A stretch of 57,830 nt of DNA, from assembly GCA_944392265.1 (NCBI GenBank), contig CALXWC010000010.1, positions 1-57,830 on the forward strand, in the 5' to 3' direction. Below, in pieces: positions 27,236 through 35,516 of this stretch. Position numbers and translations under genes: made by a program. The stretch's first letter is position 1. The number at the start of each line of letters is the position of its first letter. The notes beneath the pieces are model-generated. The model saw nothing but the letters and a program-made list of their open reading frames with translations. It was not told where the DNA came from and did not search any database. This stretch comes from an uncultured Alphaproteobacteria bacterium (GTDB taxonomy: Bacteria > Pseudomonadota > Alphaproteobacteria > RF32 > CAG-239).

Positions 27236-28357
27236 ATGTATAAGACAACTTTATTTAAAACGGCAATTTTTTCTTGCTTTTTATGGCTTTCTTGCTTTTC
27301 TCAAGAAGCTTTTGCCTCTTCTCGAATCAAAGATATTGCCGACTTTGAAGGTGTTCGTGATAACCAATTGGTTGGTTATGGCTTGGTTGTGGGCTTAAAC
27401 GGCACCGGTGATAATATTCGCTCTATTGATTTTGCCAAAGAAAGTATCATTTCCCTTTTAGATCAAATCGGAATTAATGCTCGCGACGGACAATTAAAAT
27501 CCAAAAATATTGCCGCTGTTATGGTGACGGCTAACCTTCCTGCTTTTGCAAGACAAGGTAGTCGTATTGATGTTTTTGTCAGCGCTATGGGCGATGCCAA
27601 AAGCTTGCAAGGCGGTACGTTGATTGCAACAACATTGGCCGGTGCCGATGGAGAAGTTTATGCCGTGGCACAAGGTCCGATTGCCATTAACGGAATTTCT
27701 GCTCAAGGAAATAATCAATCTGTTAACAGAGGTGTTCCGACATCCGGAAAAATTGCCAATGGCGCCATTGTTGAAAATGAAATTCCTTTTGTCTTTGATG
27801 ATATGCAAAATATCAGAATCGCTTTACGCAATCCTGACTTTACAACTTCTCGCAGAATTAGCGATGCCATCAATGCAAACTTAGGTATTACAACTGCCAA
27901 AGCGATTGATGCCGGCACGGTTAGTGTAGAAATTCCTAAAGAATATGAAGGAAACTTGGTTCCGCTTATGACCAGAATCGAACAACTTCAAGTTCAACCG
28001 GACCAATTGGCCAAAGTGGTTGTTGACCAAAGCTCAGGCATTGTTGTTATCGGTAAAGACGTTAAAATTAATAAATTGGCCATTGCTCAAGGAAACTTGA
28101 CCATCAAAATTTCTGAAATTCCGTTTGTATCTCAGCCTTTGCCTTTTTCTGACGGGGAGACAGTTATGGCCACGGATACTTTAATTGATATTGATGAAGA
28201 CAAAGAAAGTAAACTGACAATATTGAACACGGGCGTTAACCTGCAAGAGCTTGTTGACGGATTAAACGCTCTTGGTGTTAGCCCGCGTGACCTCATCAGT
28301 ATTTTACAAGCAATTAAAGCAAGCGGTGCTTTGCAAGCAGATATTGAGGTGATTTAA
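27236..28357 (+). CDS. flgI: Flagellar P-ring protein FlgI
   Basis: About 373 residues from ATG 27236. The frame is open back to 27044, but the upstream part contains the sigma-54 promoter and lacks FlgI homology. From 27236 a signal peptide (ending in S-Q-E-A-F-A) leads straight into SRIKDIADFEGVRDNQLVGYGLVVGLNGTGD, the conserved mature start. FlgI assembles in the periplasm as the P-ring, the bushing of the rod. The rest (QGSRIDVFVSAMGDAKSL, GGTLIATTLAGADG, LVDGLNALGVSPRDLISILQAIKASGALQA) is canonical. It is the first gene of the operon, 1 base before flgJ. Confidence 0.96.
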   Translation: MYKTTLFKTAIFSCFLWLSCFSQEAFASSRIKDIADFEGVRDNQLVGYGLVVGLNGTGDNIRSIDFAKESIISLLDQIGINARDGQLKSKNIAAVMVTANLPAFARQGSRIDVFVSAMGDAKSLQGGTLIATTLAGADGEVYAVAQGPIAINGISAQGNNQSVNRGVPTSGKIANGAIVENEIPFVFDDMQNIRIALRNPDFTTSRRISDAINANLGITTAKAIDAGTVSVEIPKEYEGNLVPLMTRIEQLQVQPDQLAKVVVDQSSGIVVIGKDVKINKLAIAQGNLTIKISEIPFVSQPLPFSDGETVMATDTLIDIDEDKESKLTILNTGVNLQELVDGLNALGVSPRDLISILQAIKASGALQADIEVI

Positions 28358-28358
28358 G

Positions 28359-28694
28359 ATGAATAGCATTAATAATACATATGCTCCTTTTATGAAGCTT
28401 GATAACAAATATGGTACCGTTCAGACACAAAACGGCGATGATAAGTTGCGTCAAGCTCGTGAAACTGCCGAAGATTTTGAAGCCTTCTTCTTAACCAGAA
28501 CCATGGAATCTATGTTTGAAGGTATTTCTACTGACGGAATGTTCGGTGGTGGGCATGCTGAAAAAATATATCGCTCTATGTTGCTTAACGAATATGGCAA
28601 AGTGATGGCAAAAACAGGAACCGTCGGCGTGGCTGACTCTGTTATGGATACAATTATTCAAATGCAGGAGGCACAAAGCAGAAACGCTTTGTGA
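28359..28694 (+). CDS. flgJ: Flagellar rod-binding protein FlgJ (no muramidase domain)
   Basis: A 111-residue protein containing only the rod-binding part of FlgJ. AEDFEAFFLTRTMESMFEG and a FGGGHAEKIYRSMLLNEYGKVMAKTGTVGVADSV segment match this domain. It helps assemble the flagellar rod in the periplasm. The C-terminal peptidoglycan hydrolase domain of enterobacterial FlgJ is absent, which is normal for Alphaproteobacteria. It lies between flgI (1-base gap) and the flgN-like gene, overlapping the latter by TGATG. Confidence 0.92.
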   Translation: MNSINNTYAPFMKLDNKYGTVQTQNGDDKLRQARETAEDFEAFFLTRTMESMFEGISTDGMFGGGHAEKIYRSMLLNEYGKVMAKTGTVGVADSVMDTIIQMQEAQSRNAL

Positions 28695-29164
28695 TGAAAA
28701 ACATGGAAAATATTGAACAATTAAAACCAGAAGATATTCGTCAGAAGATTGCAGATTATCGCAATATTGTCTCTTGCTTTTCAAATCTTCTTCAAGAAGA
28801 AAATAATGCTTTGCGCGACATGAACATGGACGTTATCAGCGCATTGTTTGAGAAAAAAGCGCATACCGTAAGTGTTTACCGCTCTTTGGTAGCCTTTTTC
28901 ATTAAGCACAAAAACTATTTGGAAGAACTCAGCATTGAAGAGCGCTCTTCTCTTAAGGAAGAAGCCTCTGCGTTGGATAAGCTCTTAAATGAAAATAATC
29001 AGCTTTTGAAAACGCGTATGCAAACCAGCCAAACGGTTATGGATTCAATTATTAATTATGCAAAAGCAGCTAATAATGCAAATGCGACATCCTATGGAAA
29101 TCAGGGTAAATATTCGCCTTTGGATAATAGCAAGAATGCAATCGCTATAAACAGAACTTTATAA
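28694..29164 (+). CDS. FlgN-like flagellar export chaperone
   Basis: About 156 residues from ATG 28694, whose A is the last base of the flgJ stop (TGATG). A GTG at 28691 and ATG 28703 are alternatives. The protein is almost wholly helical with heptads (NLLQEENNALRDMNMDVISALFEKK; LLNENNQLLKTRMQ) and a polar, Asn-rich tail. FlgN chaperones carry the hook-filament junction proteins FlgK and FlgL to the export gate, and flgK and flgL are the next two genes. Sequence identity to FlgN is low in general, so the call depends on fold and position. Confidence 0.75.
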   Translation: MKNMENIEQLKPEDIRQKIADYRNIVSCFSNLLQEENNALRDMNMDVISALFEKKAHTVSVYRSLVAFFIKHKNYLEELSIEERSSLKEEASALDKLLNENNQLLKTRMQTSQTVMDSIINYAKAANNANATSYGNQGKYSPLDNSKNAIAINRTL

Positions 29165-29175
29165 AGGAGGAGAAC

Positions 29176-31356
29176 ATGGCTTTAATTCCAGGATTTGATA
29201 TATCTCTTTCAGGTATGAAAACGGCTCAAGCTCAATTGGACTTGGTCAGCCGCAATATTTCCAATGCAGATACCGAAGGATATACCAGAAAAACCGCCAG
29301 CCAAAAGAATCTGGTTATTTCAGGCTCCGGCATGGGGGTTGCACTTAATAATGTGGACAGAACCGTTGATGAAAGCTTGCTCAAAAGTTATCTCTCCTCT
29401 AACGGGGCTTACGGTCAAGCCAGCGCCATTAATGATTATTTGGGAAAGACTGAAAGCTTGCTTGGAACAACAACCGGCGATAACTCTATTGCCGCCAATG
29501 TCGGAAACTTGCAAGAAGCTTTGGAAACTTTTGCTTCTGATGTGACATCGGCATCAGGACGCTACACACTTTTGACCAATGCGCAAACACTTGCTTCCAG
29601 ATTAAACTCTATTGCCTCCGAGATTCAAAAATATCGCGGTGATGCAGATTTAAACATTAAAGAAAATGTTGATGAAATTAACAGTGACCTCAAACTCATT
29701 GATGAGCTCAATGATAAAATTGTTAAATATAAGGTGATGGGCTATGACGGTGTGGCTGATTTGGAAGACCAAAGAGACCAAGCCTTGCGTTCTTTGAGCG
29801 AAAAAATTGACATTACTTACTTCAAAAGAGAAAACGGAGCCATTGTTGTTCAAACATCTTCTGGTGTAAATTTGTTGGATAATGACCCTCATTATCTTTC
29901 ACACACACCTATATCTCAAGTTGGGCCGACATCTTCTTATGCCGGTGGTGAAATTGACGGTATTTTTGTTGATGGACAAGACATCACCAATCAAATTAAA
30001 GACGGTGAAATCAAAGGCTTGATTGATATTAGAGATAATATTTTGCCTTCTTTGCAATCTCAGTTAGATGAATTGGCCGGTGAGTTAAAAGAAGCCGTTA
30101 ATGCGGTTCACAACCAAGGAACTCCTGTTCCGGCTCCATCAACATTAACCGGTACCAGAACCTTTATTAACTCTGCACAACAAAAAATCAAAATTGAAAA
30201 CGGAGATGTGCGTTTTGTGATTTTTGATAGCAGCGGCAATCAGGTGGCTACGGCATCTTTGGGTGGCGATATGGGCTTTACAGAGGGCACTTTAGATGAG
30301 ATGACCCAAGCCATTCAAGATTGGATGCGTTCTCCAACGGGTGGAAACTTACCGCAAGCTGTTGCAAAAATTGATGATGACGGTCATTTGGTTATTGATA
30401 CCGGTGACAGTGATTATTCTTTTGGTATGGTAGATCAAGCATCTTCTGCTATCGGTTCAGAACAACAAAACGTTACTATCGGCTTTGCCGCTAACGGTTC
30501 TGATAACTATGATTTTCAATATAGCGGATTTTCCAGCTTCTTTGGTATGAATGACTTTTTTACCTCTTCCAGACCAGATACGGTTTATGATACAAAAGTT
30601 ATTTCATCTAATATTGACCTTAATATCACAGAGCAAGTTGTTTGGGGATTTTCTTCTTCCTCTGAAGGGCTTAACTTTGGTTCAATTGTTATTAATCCGG
30701 GTGATAATTTGCAAACCATTGTTGATAAAATTAACAATGACCCTGTTTTAGGACAATCTATTCGCGCTTCACTTATTCCGAATGGAAACGGTTATATGAT
30801 GCGTATTGTGAACACAAACGGTGATCAGCTCGAAATTCAGGAAAACCGTATGAACGGCGACCCATCTTCAGGATTGATGGAAAAGCTTGGCTTGCATGTT
30901 TCTAACGCGACTATGGCCTCTTCTATCGGCGTGCGTGATGACATTAAAGAGAATCCTAATCTTATTGCCGGCGGAACTCCCGAATTTAATGTTAACTCAG
31001 GTGAATTCCAGCTCAATAAATCTTCAAATGATATCGGTATTAAATTAACCGAAGTCTTTTCTCAATCTTTGAGCTTTAATCAAGCCGGTTCTATCGGTGC
31101 AACGCAAACAACTTTGGCAAACTATGCCGCTACTTTTGTCGGAACAATTGCTGCACAAAAAAGCGATGCTCAATATAACTCTGATTATCAAAAAGAGCTT
31201 TGTTCTTCCATTTCTACAAAAGAAGCGCAAATCAGCGGTGTGGATATTGACCAAGAGTTGGGCTATATGATTATGTATCAACAAACGTATGCCGCTAATG
31301 CCAAAGCGTTCACCGCTAATAAAGAAATTTTAGACATGCTGTTAAATATTGTATAG
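29176..31356 (+). CDS. flgK: Flagellar hook-associated protein 1 FlgK
   Basis: A 726-residue junction protein, longer than most (about 450-650). The N-terminus LSGMKTAQAQLDLVSRNISNADTEGYTRK is the standard rod/hook/FlgK motif. The C-terminus, SGVDIDQELGYMIMYQQTYAANAKAFTANKEILDMLLNIV, is the matching helix that closes the D0/D1 coiled coil. Between them lies an expanded surface domain (about 300-600). The motif at residues about 170-200 (DEINSDLKLIDELNDKI) is conserved. AAGGAGG precedes the ATG. FlgK caps the hook and accepts FlgL. Confidence 0.95.
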   Translation: MALIPGFDISLSGMKTAQAQLDLVSRNISNADTEGYTRKTASQKNLVISGSGMGVALNNVDRTVDESLLKSYLSSNGAYGQASAINDYLGKTESLLGTTTGDNSIAANVGNLQEALETFASDVTSASGRYTLLTNAQTLASRLNSIASEIQKYRGDADLNIKENVDEINSDLKLIDELNDKIVKYKVMGYDGVADLEDQRDQALRSLSEKIDITYFKRENGAIVVQTSSGVNLLDNDPHYLSHTPISQVGPTSSYAGGEIDGIFVDGQDITNQIKDGEIKGLIDIRDNILPSLQSQLDELAGELKEAVNAVHNQGTPVPAPSTLTGTRTFINSAQQKIKIENGDVRFVIFDSSGNQVATASLGGDMGFTEGTLDEMTQAIQDWMRSPTGGNLPQAVAKIDDDGHLVIDTGDSDYSFGMVDQASSAIGSEQQNVTIGFAANGSDNYDFQYSGFSSFFGMNDFFTSSRPDTVYDTKVISSNIDLNITEQVVWGFSSSSEGLNFGSIVINPGDNLQTIVDKINNDPVLGQSIRASLIPNGNGYMMRIVNTNGDQLEIQENRMNGDPSSGLMEKLGLHVSNATMASSIGVRDDIKENPNLIAGGTPEFNVNSGEFQLNKSSNDIGIKLTEVFSQSLSFNQAGSIGATQTTLANYAATFVGTIAAQKSDAQYNSDYQKELCSSISTKEAQISGVDIDQELGYMIMYQQTYAANAKAFTANKEILDMLLNIV

Positions 31357-31366
31357 GAGATAAGTC

Positions 31367-33292
31367 ATGACAAGAGTTCCTACATATAACACATATGTAA
31401 ATATGTTAAATCAGACCCTTAATACAAAGTCTTTTGTTGATTTGTATGGGTTTCAGGCTCAAACAGGCTTAAAGTCTCCTGTTTACTCAGGATATGGAAT
31501 GAGCGCTTCTGCAATTGTTGGAAACGAGGCAGCTCTCGGCGTGGTTTCTAACTTTATGGAAAACAACAAAATTGTTGAAACCGAAGTTAATTCCATTAAT
31601 ACGGCTCTTTCTTCCATATCTGATGCCATCCATGATATGAAATCATTGTTAACCGAATTCAGCGGTATGGGATTGGAAACTATCACTCCTGATTATACGG
31701 GTGGTGAAATCACTTTTAGCAGCAATGAAGATGTCTATGTCGGCACAACCATCACCGTTAACGGAACAACATATACTTTTACCGATAACGGAGACAACAC
31801 CGGAAATAATATTGACTTATCTACCCTTACTCCGGGAACAGATAATTATGCCGCTCAGGTAATGAATGCCTTGAAAGATAAGCTCGAAGTTTCTGATGCA
31901 GCAAACTTTCCTGAGTTTACTTTTGATGAAACAAAAAACACTTTTTCTTTTCCGTTATATACAATTGACGGAGAATCTACCGTGTTAGATGCTCAGGGTG
32001 TTACAACAGGTGAACCTCACACCATGAGCGATGAACAATATCAAAAATTAAAAGAATTGCAGTCTTTGGCATTCACAACCATGAGCGCTTTGGCTGACTC
32101 TTTGAATATTACCGTTAACGGAAAATATCTCTTTGGTGGTGGAAACACAGAACAACCTCCGGTTAACTTCCCGTTCAAAACCTTGGAAGAATTTCAAGAC
32201 TATTTTGACGGCATTAATATTAAATATCCATCCAGCGCCAATGCAGATTTGTCTACCTTTGGTGTTGATGCTTCCCAAACCGGAGAAATTGAACTTATCA
32301 GCACAGGTTCTAACACCGGAACCATTAAAGCAAATGGAGGAAGCTTCCTCAAAGATGTTTTAACCGCTAATGCTCAAACAACCGGTGATTTGACTTTTGA
32401 TGCAAACAAAAACACCGTGAAGGCAACTGAGGTTGGCGCATTTTCATCTATCAAAGCCGGAGATACTTTAGTTTTGCAAGATGCCGGTGCGAACAGCGGT
32501 TCTTATGTGGTAAAATCTGTTTCTGCAGACGGTAAAACCATTACCTTTGAAGAATCTACTCCGGTTCAGGCTGACGAAACCTTAGCCGGTGGCGGTGATG
32601 CTAAATTCAGCACATCTTTCCCTGTTGGTGCGGTTGTTAACATGAACGGTTTTGATAAAAACATCGCCTCACACGTTCAGGTAACAGGTATCAGCCCTGA
32701 TGGTACAGAGCTCTATGTAACTTATGAACCGGGATATTGGCCGGATCCGTCTCAAACAATTTCTTCTACCAACTGGTCTATGCAATCTCAAACATATTAT
32801 CAAGGTGGAGATGCCGATACCGAAAAGAGAATAAGCGCAGAGCAATCTTTGGTATTGGATGTTAATGCAAAGAACGGTGCTTTTGAGAAAATGTTTAGAG
32901 CCTTGGGCTCCATTGCGCAAGGAAATTTGGTTGATACCAGAAATCCTTTGGAAGAAGATGTTGATATTGACCCAATGAAAACATATGACATGGTCAATGA
33001 AGCTTTGGACCTTGTAAAAGATGCTATCTTTAGCGGCGGAACATCTGATGGTTCTAAAAACACAGATTTATATACCGTTCAAGCTAAAATGGATTCAAAT
33101 ACCGTTATTTTGAATACGGTTAATGAGAATCTTACTCAGGTAAAACTTAATTTGCAAAGCAATGTTGATACGCTTAAAAATGTTGACCAAACAGAGGCCG
33201 CTGTCAAAATGTTGCTCGCGGTTAACCAGCTCAATGCTTCTTATTCTGTTTTGCAATCTGCAATGAGCACATCTTTACTTAACTACTTGTAA
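31367..33292 (+). CDS. flgL: Flagellar hook-associated protein 3 FlgL, enlarged
   Basis: A 641-residue protein of the flagellin/FlgL class, much longer than typical FlgL (about 300-450). The N-terminal helix region (residues 1-110) and C-terminal region (about 560-641, ending in SYSVLQSAMSTSLLNYL) fit the D0/D1 helices of hook-filament junction proteins. KYLFGGGNT near 258 is the common FlgL loop. The middle (about 110-540) contains strand-rich Gly/Thr/Asp segments that would form large exposed domains. The position after flgK identifies it as FlgL rather than flagellin. GGAG lies 7 bases before the ATG. Last gene of the operon, with a strong terminator. Confidence 0.88.
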   Translation: MTRVPTYNTYVNMLNQTLNTKSFVDLYGFQAQTGLKSPVYSGYGMSASAIVGNEAALGVVSNFMENNKIVETEVNSINTALSSISDAIHDMKSLLTEFSGMGLETITPDYTGGEITFSSNEDVYVGTTITVNGTTYTFTDNGDNTGNNIDLSTLTPGTDNYAAQVMNALKDKLEVSDAANFPEFTFDETKNTFSFPLYTIDGESTVLDAQGVTTGEPHTMSDEQYQKLKELQSLAFTTMSALADSLNITVNGKYLFGGGNTEQPPVNFPFKTLEEFQDYFDGINIKYPSSANADLSTFGVDASQTGEIELISTGSNTGTIKANGGSFLKDVLTANAQTTGDLTFDANKNTVKATEVGAFSSIKAGDTLVLQDAGANSGSYVVKSVSADGKTITFEESTPVQADETLAGGGDAKFSTSFPVGAVVNMNGFDKNIASHVQVTGISPDGTELYVTYEPGYWPDPSQTISSTNWSMQSQTYYQGGDADTEKRISAEQSLVLDVNAKNGAFEKMFRALGSIAQGNLVDTRNPLEEDVDIDPMKTYDMVNEALDLVKDAIFSGGTSDGSKNTDLYTVQAKMDSNTVILNTVNENLTQVKLNLQSNVDTLKNVDQTEAAVKMLLAVNQLNASYSVLQSAMSTSLLNYL

Positions 33293-33310
33293 GTAAAATA
33301 ATAAGTTCAA

Positions 33311-33340
33311 AAAAAGCTCCGTAAAAACGGAGCTTTTTTT
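33311..33340. terminator. Terminator after flgL, also usable for malQ
   Basis: GCTCCGT-AAAA-ACGGAGC with flanking A and T runs, between the convergent flgL and malQ genes. Confidence 0.85.
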
Positions 33341-33357
33341 GTGTCTGTATTTTATTC

Positions 33358-35502
33358 TTATCTTTCGGAAGTAATTGCATCCACATTGCGAATATAGGCA
33401 ATATCTTGAGCCAATTTTTCCAAAGTTACCGGAATTTTTCTTCTCCAGTTTGGATGCAAATCTCTATCTGTTCCGGGGAGATTTTGCTGTTTTTCAACAT
33501 GCAAAATATCTTCCAACTGAGCCAAGAAAACCGGACAATTGGTCTTTGCTACAAATTTATGAACGGCTTCTTCCATACCTTCCGGATAATTCTCTCCATA
33601 AATATAATCAGCCTTTCTTAAATTATCTGCCGGCCAAACTTTTGCTTCATCCAGCGCCTTTAACAAGTGCCAACGGTCATTTTCTCTTTTTTTGTATTCT
33701 TCGTTGCGAAGATGCTCATTTTCAATTAAGCCTAATTGGTATGAGAGTTCAATATCATAACCGAACCACCACATTCTTAACGGCGGCATATCGTGTGTGC
33801 CAACAGAAACAAACGCATTTTCCGGATATGCTTGAGGTTGTTTGAAATCTCCCCAACCGCAATCATATCTTTCTGCCCACAAGACGCTTAATGAATAAAT
33901 ATTTTTTTCTGCCAAGCTGTCTAAAAATCCGTCAGGAACATTTCCTATGCTTTCTCCAACAATGGCACATTTATTTAAGCAACTTTCCAGAGCCACAATA
34001 TTAAGCATGTCCTTAAAGTTATAATAAACATAGGTTCCTTCATCCATTTTTTCCGGCAAGATGAACAAACGCATCAGGCTCATAACGTGGTCAATTCTCA
34101 ATGCGCCGGCTGAGCTCATATTGGCACGCAAGATTTTGATAAACGGACGATATGCATCTTCTTTCAAAGCTTGAGGCTTAAAGGCACCTAAATTCCATCT
34201 TTGACCTGCGGGGAAGAACGCATCAGGTGGTGCACCAGCTCCTGCTTCTTTGAAGAACAAATCTGGCTCGCTCCAAACTTCTGCACTATCTTGTCCAACA
34301 CCAACAGCCAAATCTCTATACAAACCTATTTTCATTTTTGAATCTTTAACCAATTGGACAACTTCTTCTAATTGTCTGTTGGCTTCAAATTGCAAAAACT
34401 TAAAGAAGTTCACTTCATATTGTTGTTCTTTGGCATATTCTTTTACGGCTAAAGAATTTGGTGTTTGGTATTCTTCCGGCCAAGCTCTCCAGCCACCCCA
34501 AACCTGATTGGTATATTTGTGATACAAGCTTTGGAAAACGGCTAATCTTTCTAATTCTGCACCTTCTTTAGCCATATAATTTTCAAACTCTTTGTATCTC
34601 TCTGAGCTTTTATTTTGCAACAATCTATCATAGCATTTTTGTAAAAAGCTGATTTTAATAGGATAAATATGCTCATATTGAATCAACTCACTTTGGCGAA
34701 ATTCTTCAATATCTTCAGCATATTCTTCTTTGTCTTGAGCTTGATATTCAGGAACTTTTTCCACATCAATATAAATCGGGTTTAAGTATATGCGACTGAT
34801 TGATTGATATGGACTTGCATTTTCCGGATAATCGTGACTTAAAACATTTAATGGGTTAATGCCAATGATATCAGCGCCGGACTGAGCAGATAATTTTACA
34901 AAATTTGCTAAATCGGTAAAATCGCCAACGCCCCAGTTTCTATCACTTTTCAAAGAATAAAGCTGGATTGCATATCCCCATAATCTGTGCTTTAAGGCCT
35001 CATTTTGCCAGCAGTGTTTCGGTGCAACGGCAAGTGTTGTTTTGTAATGTTTGAAACCAACTTGCAAATCCACATCATAGTAACCGATTTCTAACTCTGA
35101 AGTTATAACAAATTTTAGTCTGACATATTTGGTCTTTCCAATTAAGCGATATTCTTCATCATTAATCACTTCAAAAGACATGGGTTCCGGCACTGTGCAA
35201 TATTTGCTGGTTAAGTTTAAGGCAAAGTCTTCTGAAGCATAATCTGCCGGTACCACCAAGTCAAAACGAACATCGCCTTGTTCTACAACATATATTTTTT
35301 CTAACGATTGTTGCCAACGTCTTTTATCAACTGCTTCTATGGAGCTCTCTATTTCTTCGGGAGTTGAAGCTTTATATCCCATTTTTTCTGCCATAAAAAC
35401 CAAAAGCTTTTCACTCACATCATATTCTTTTCGATTTTTTCCGGCATCTGAAAAATGAGTAGATATACCGAGCTTCTCAGCCAATAATTTTATATTATCC
35501 AT
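33358..35502 (-). CDS. malQ: 4-alpha-glucanotransferase (amylomaltase)
   Basis: A 714-residue GH77 enzyme that moves alpha-1,4-glucan segments between malto-oligosaccharides. An extra N-terminal beta domain (1-150), as in E. coli-type MalQ, is followed by the barrel. Family motifs are WGVGDFTDL and GALRIDHVMSLMRLF, which carries the nucleophile Asp, then VGESIGNVPDGF with the acid/base Glu and VGTHDMPPLRMWW with the His-Asp pair. GGAG lies 6 bases before the ATG. It is the last gene of glgB-glgX-malQ, 14 bases after glgX. It fits disposal of the oligosaccharides that debranching releases. Confidence 0.95.
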   Translation of the reverse strand: MDNIKLLAEKLGISTHFSDAGKNRKEYDVSEKLLVFMAEKMGYKASTPEEIESSIEAVDKRRWQQSLEKIYVVEQGDVRFDLVVPADYASEDFALNLTSKYCTVPEPMSFEVINDEEYRLIGKTKYVRLKFVITSELEIGYYDVDLQVGFKHYKTTLAVAPKHCWQNEALKHRLWGYAIQLYSLKSDRNWGVGDFTDLANFVKLSAQSGADIIGINPLNVLSHDYPENASPYQSISRIYLNPIYIDVEKVPEYQAQDKEEYAEDIEEFRQSELIQYEHIYPIKISFLQKCYDRLLQNKSSERYKEFENYMAKEGAELERLAVFQSLYHKYTNQVWGGWRAWPEEYQTPNSLAVKEYAKEQQYEVNFFKFLQFEANRQLEEVVQLVKDSKMKIGLYRDLAVGVGQDSAEVWSEPDLFFKEAGAGAPPDAFFPAGQRWNLGAFKPQALKEDAYRPFIKILRANMSSAGALRIDHVMSLMRLFILPEKMDEGTYVYYNFKDMLNIVALESCLNKCAIVGESIGNVPDGFLDSLAEKNIYSLSVLWAERYDCGWGDFKQPQAYPENAFVSVGTHDMPPLRMWWFGYDIELSYQLGLIENEHLRNEEYKKRENDRWHLLKALDEAKVWPADNLRKADYIYGENYPEGMEEAVHKFVAKTNCPVFLAQLEDILHVEKQQNLPGTDRDLHPNWRRKIPVTLEKLAQDIAYIRNVDAITSER

Positions 35503-35516
35503 TTATAACTCCATAT

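Noticed and set aside
28359..28694. Truncated FlgJ
   Set aside because: Lack of the muramidase domain is the usual state in Alphaproteobacteria, so it is not a broken gene.
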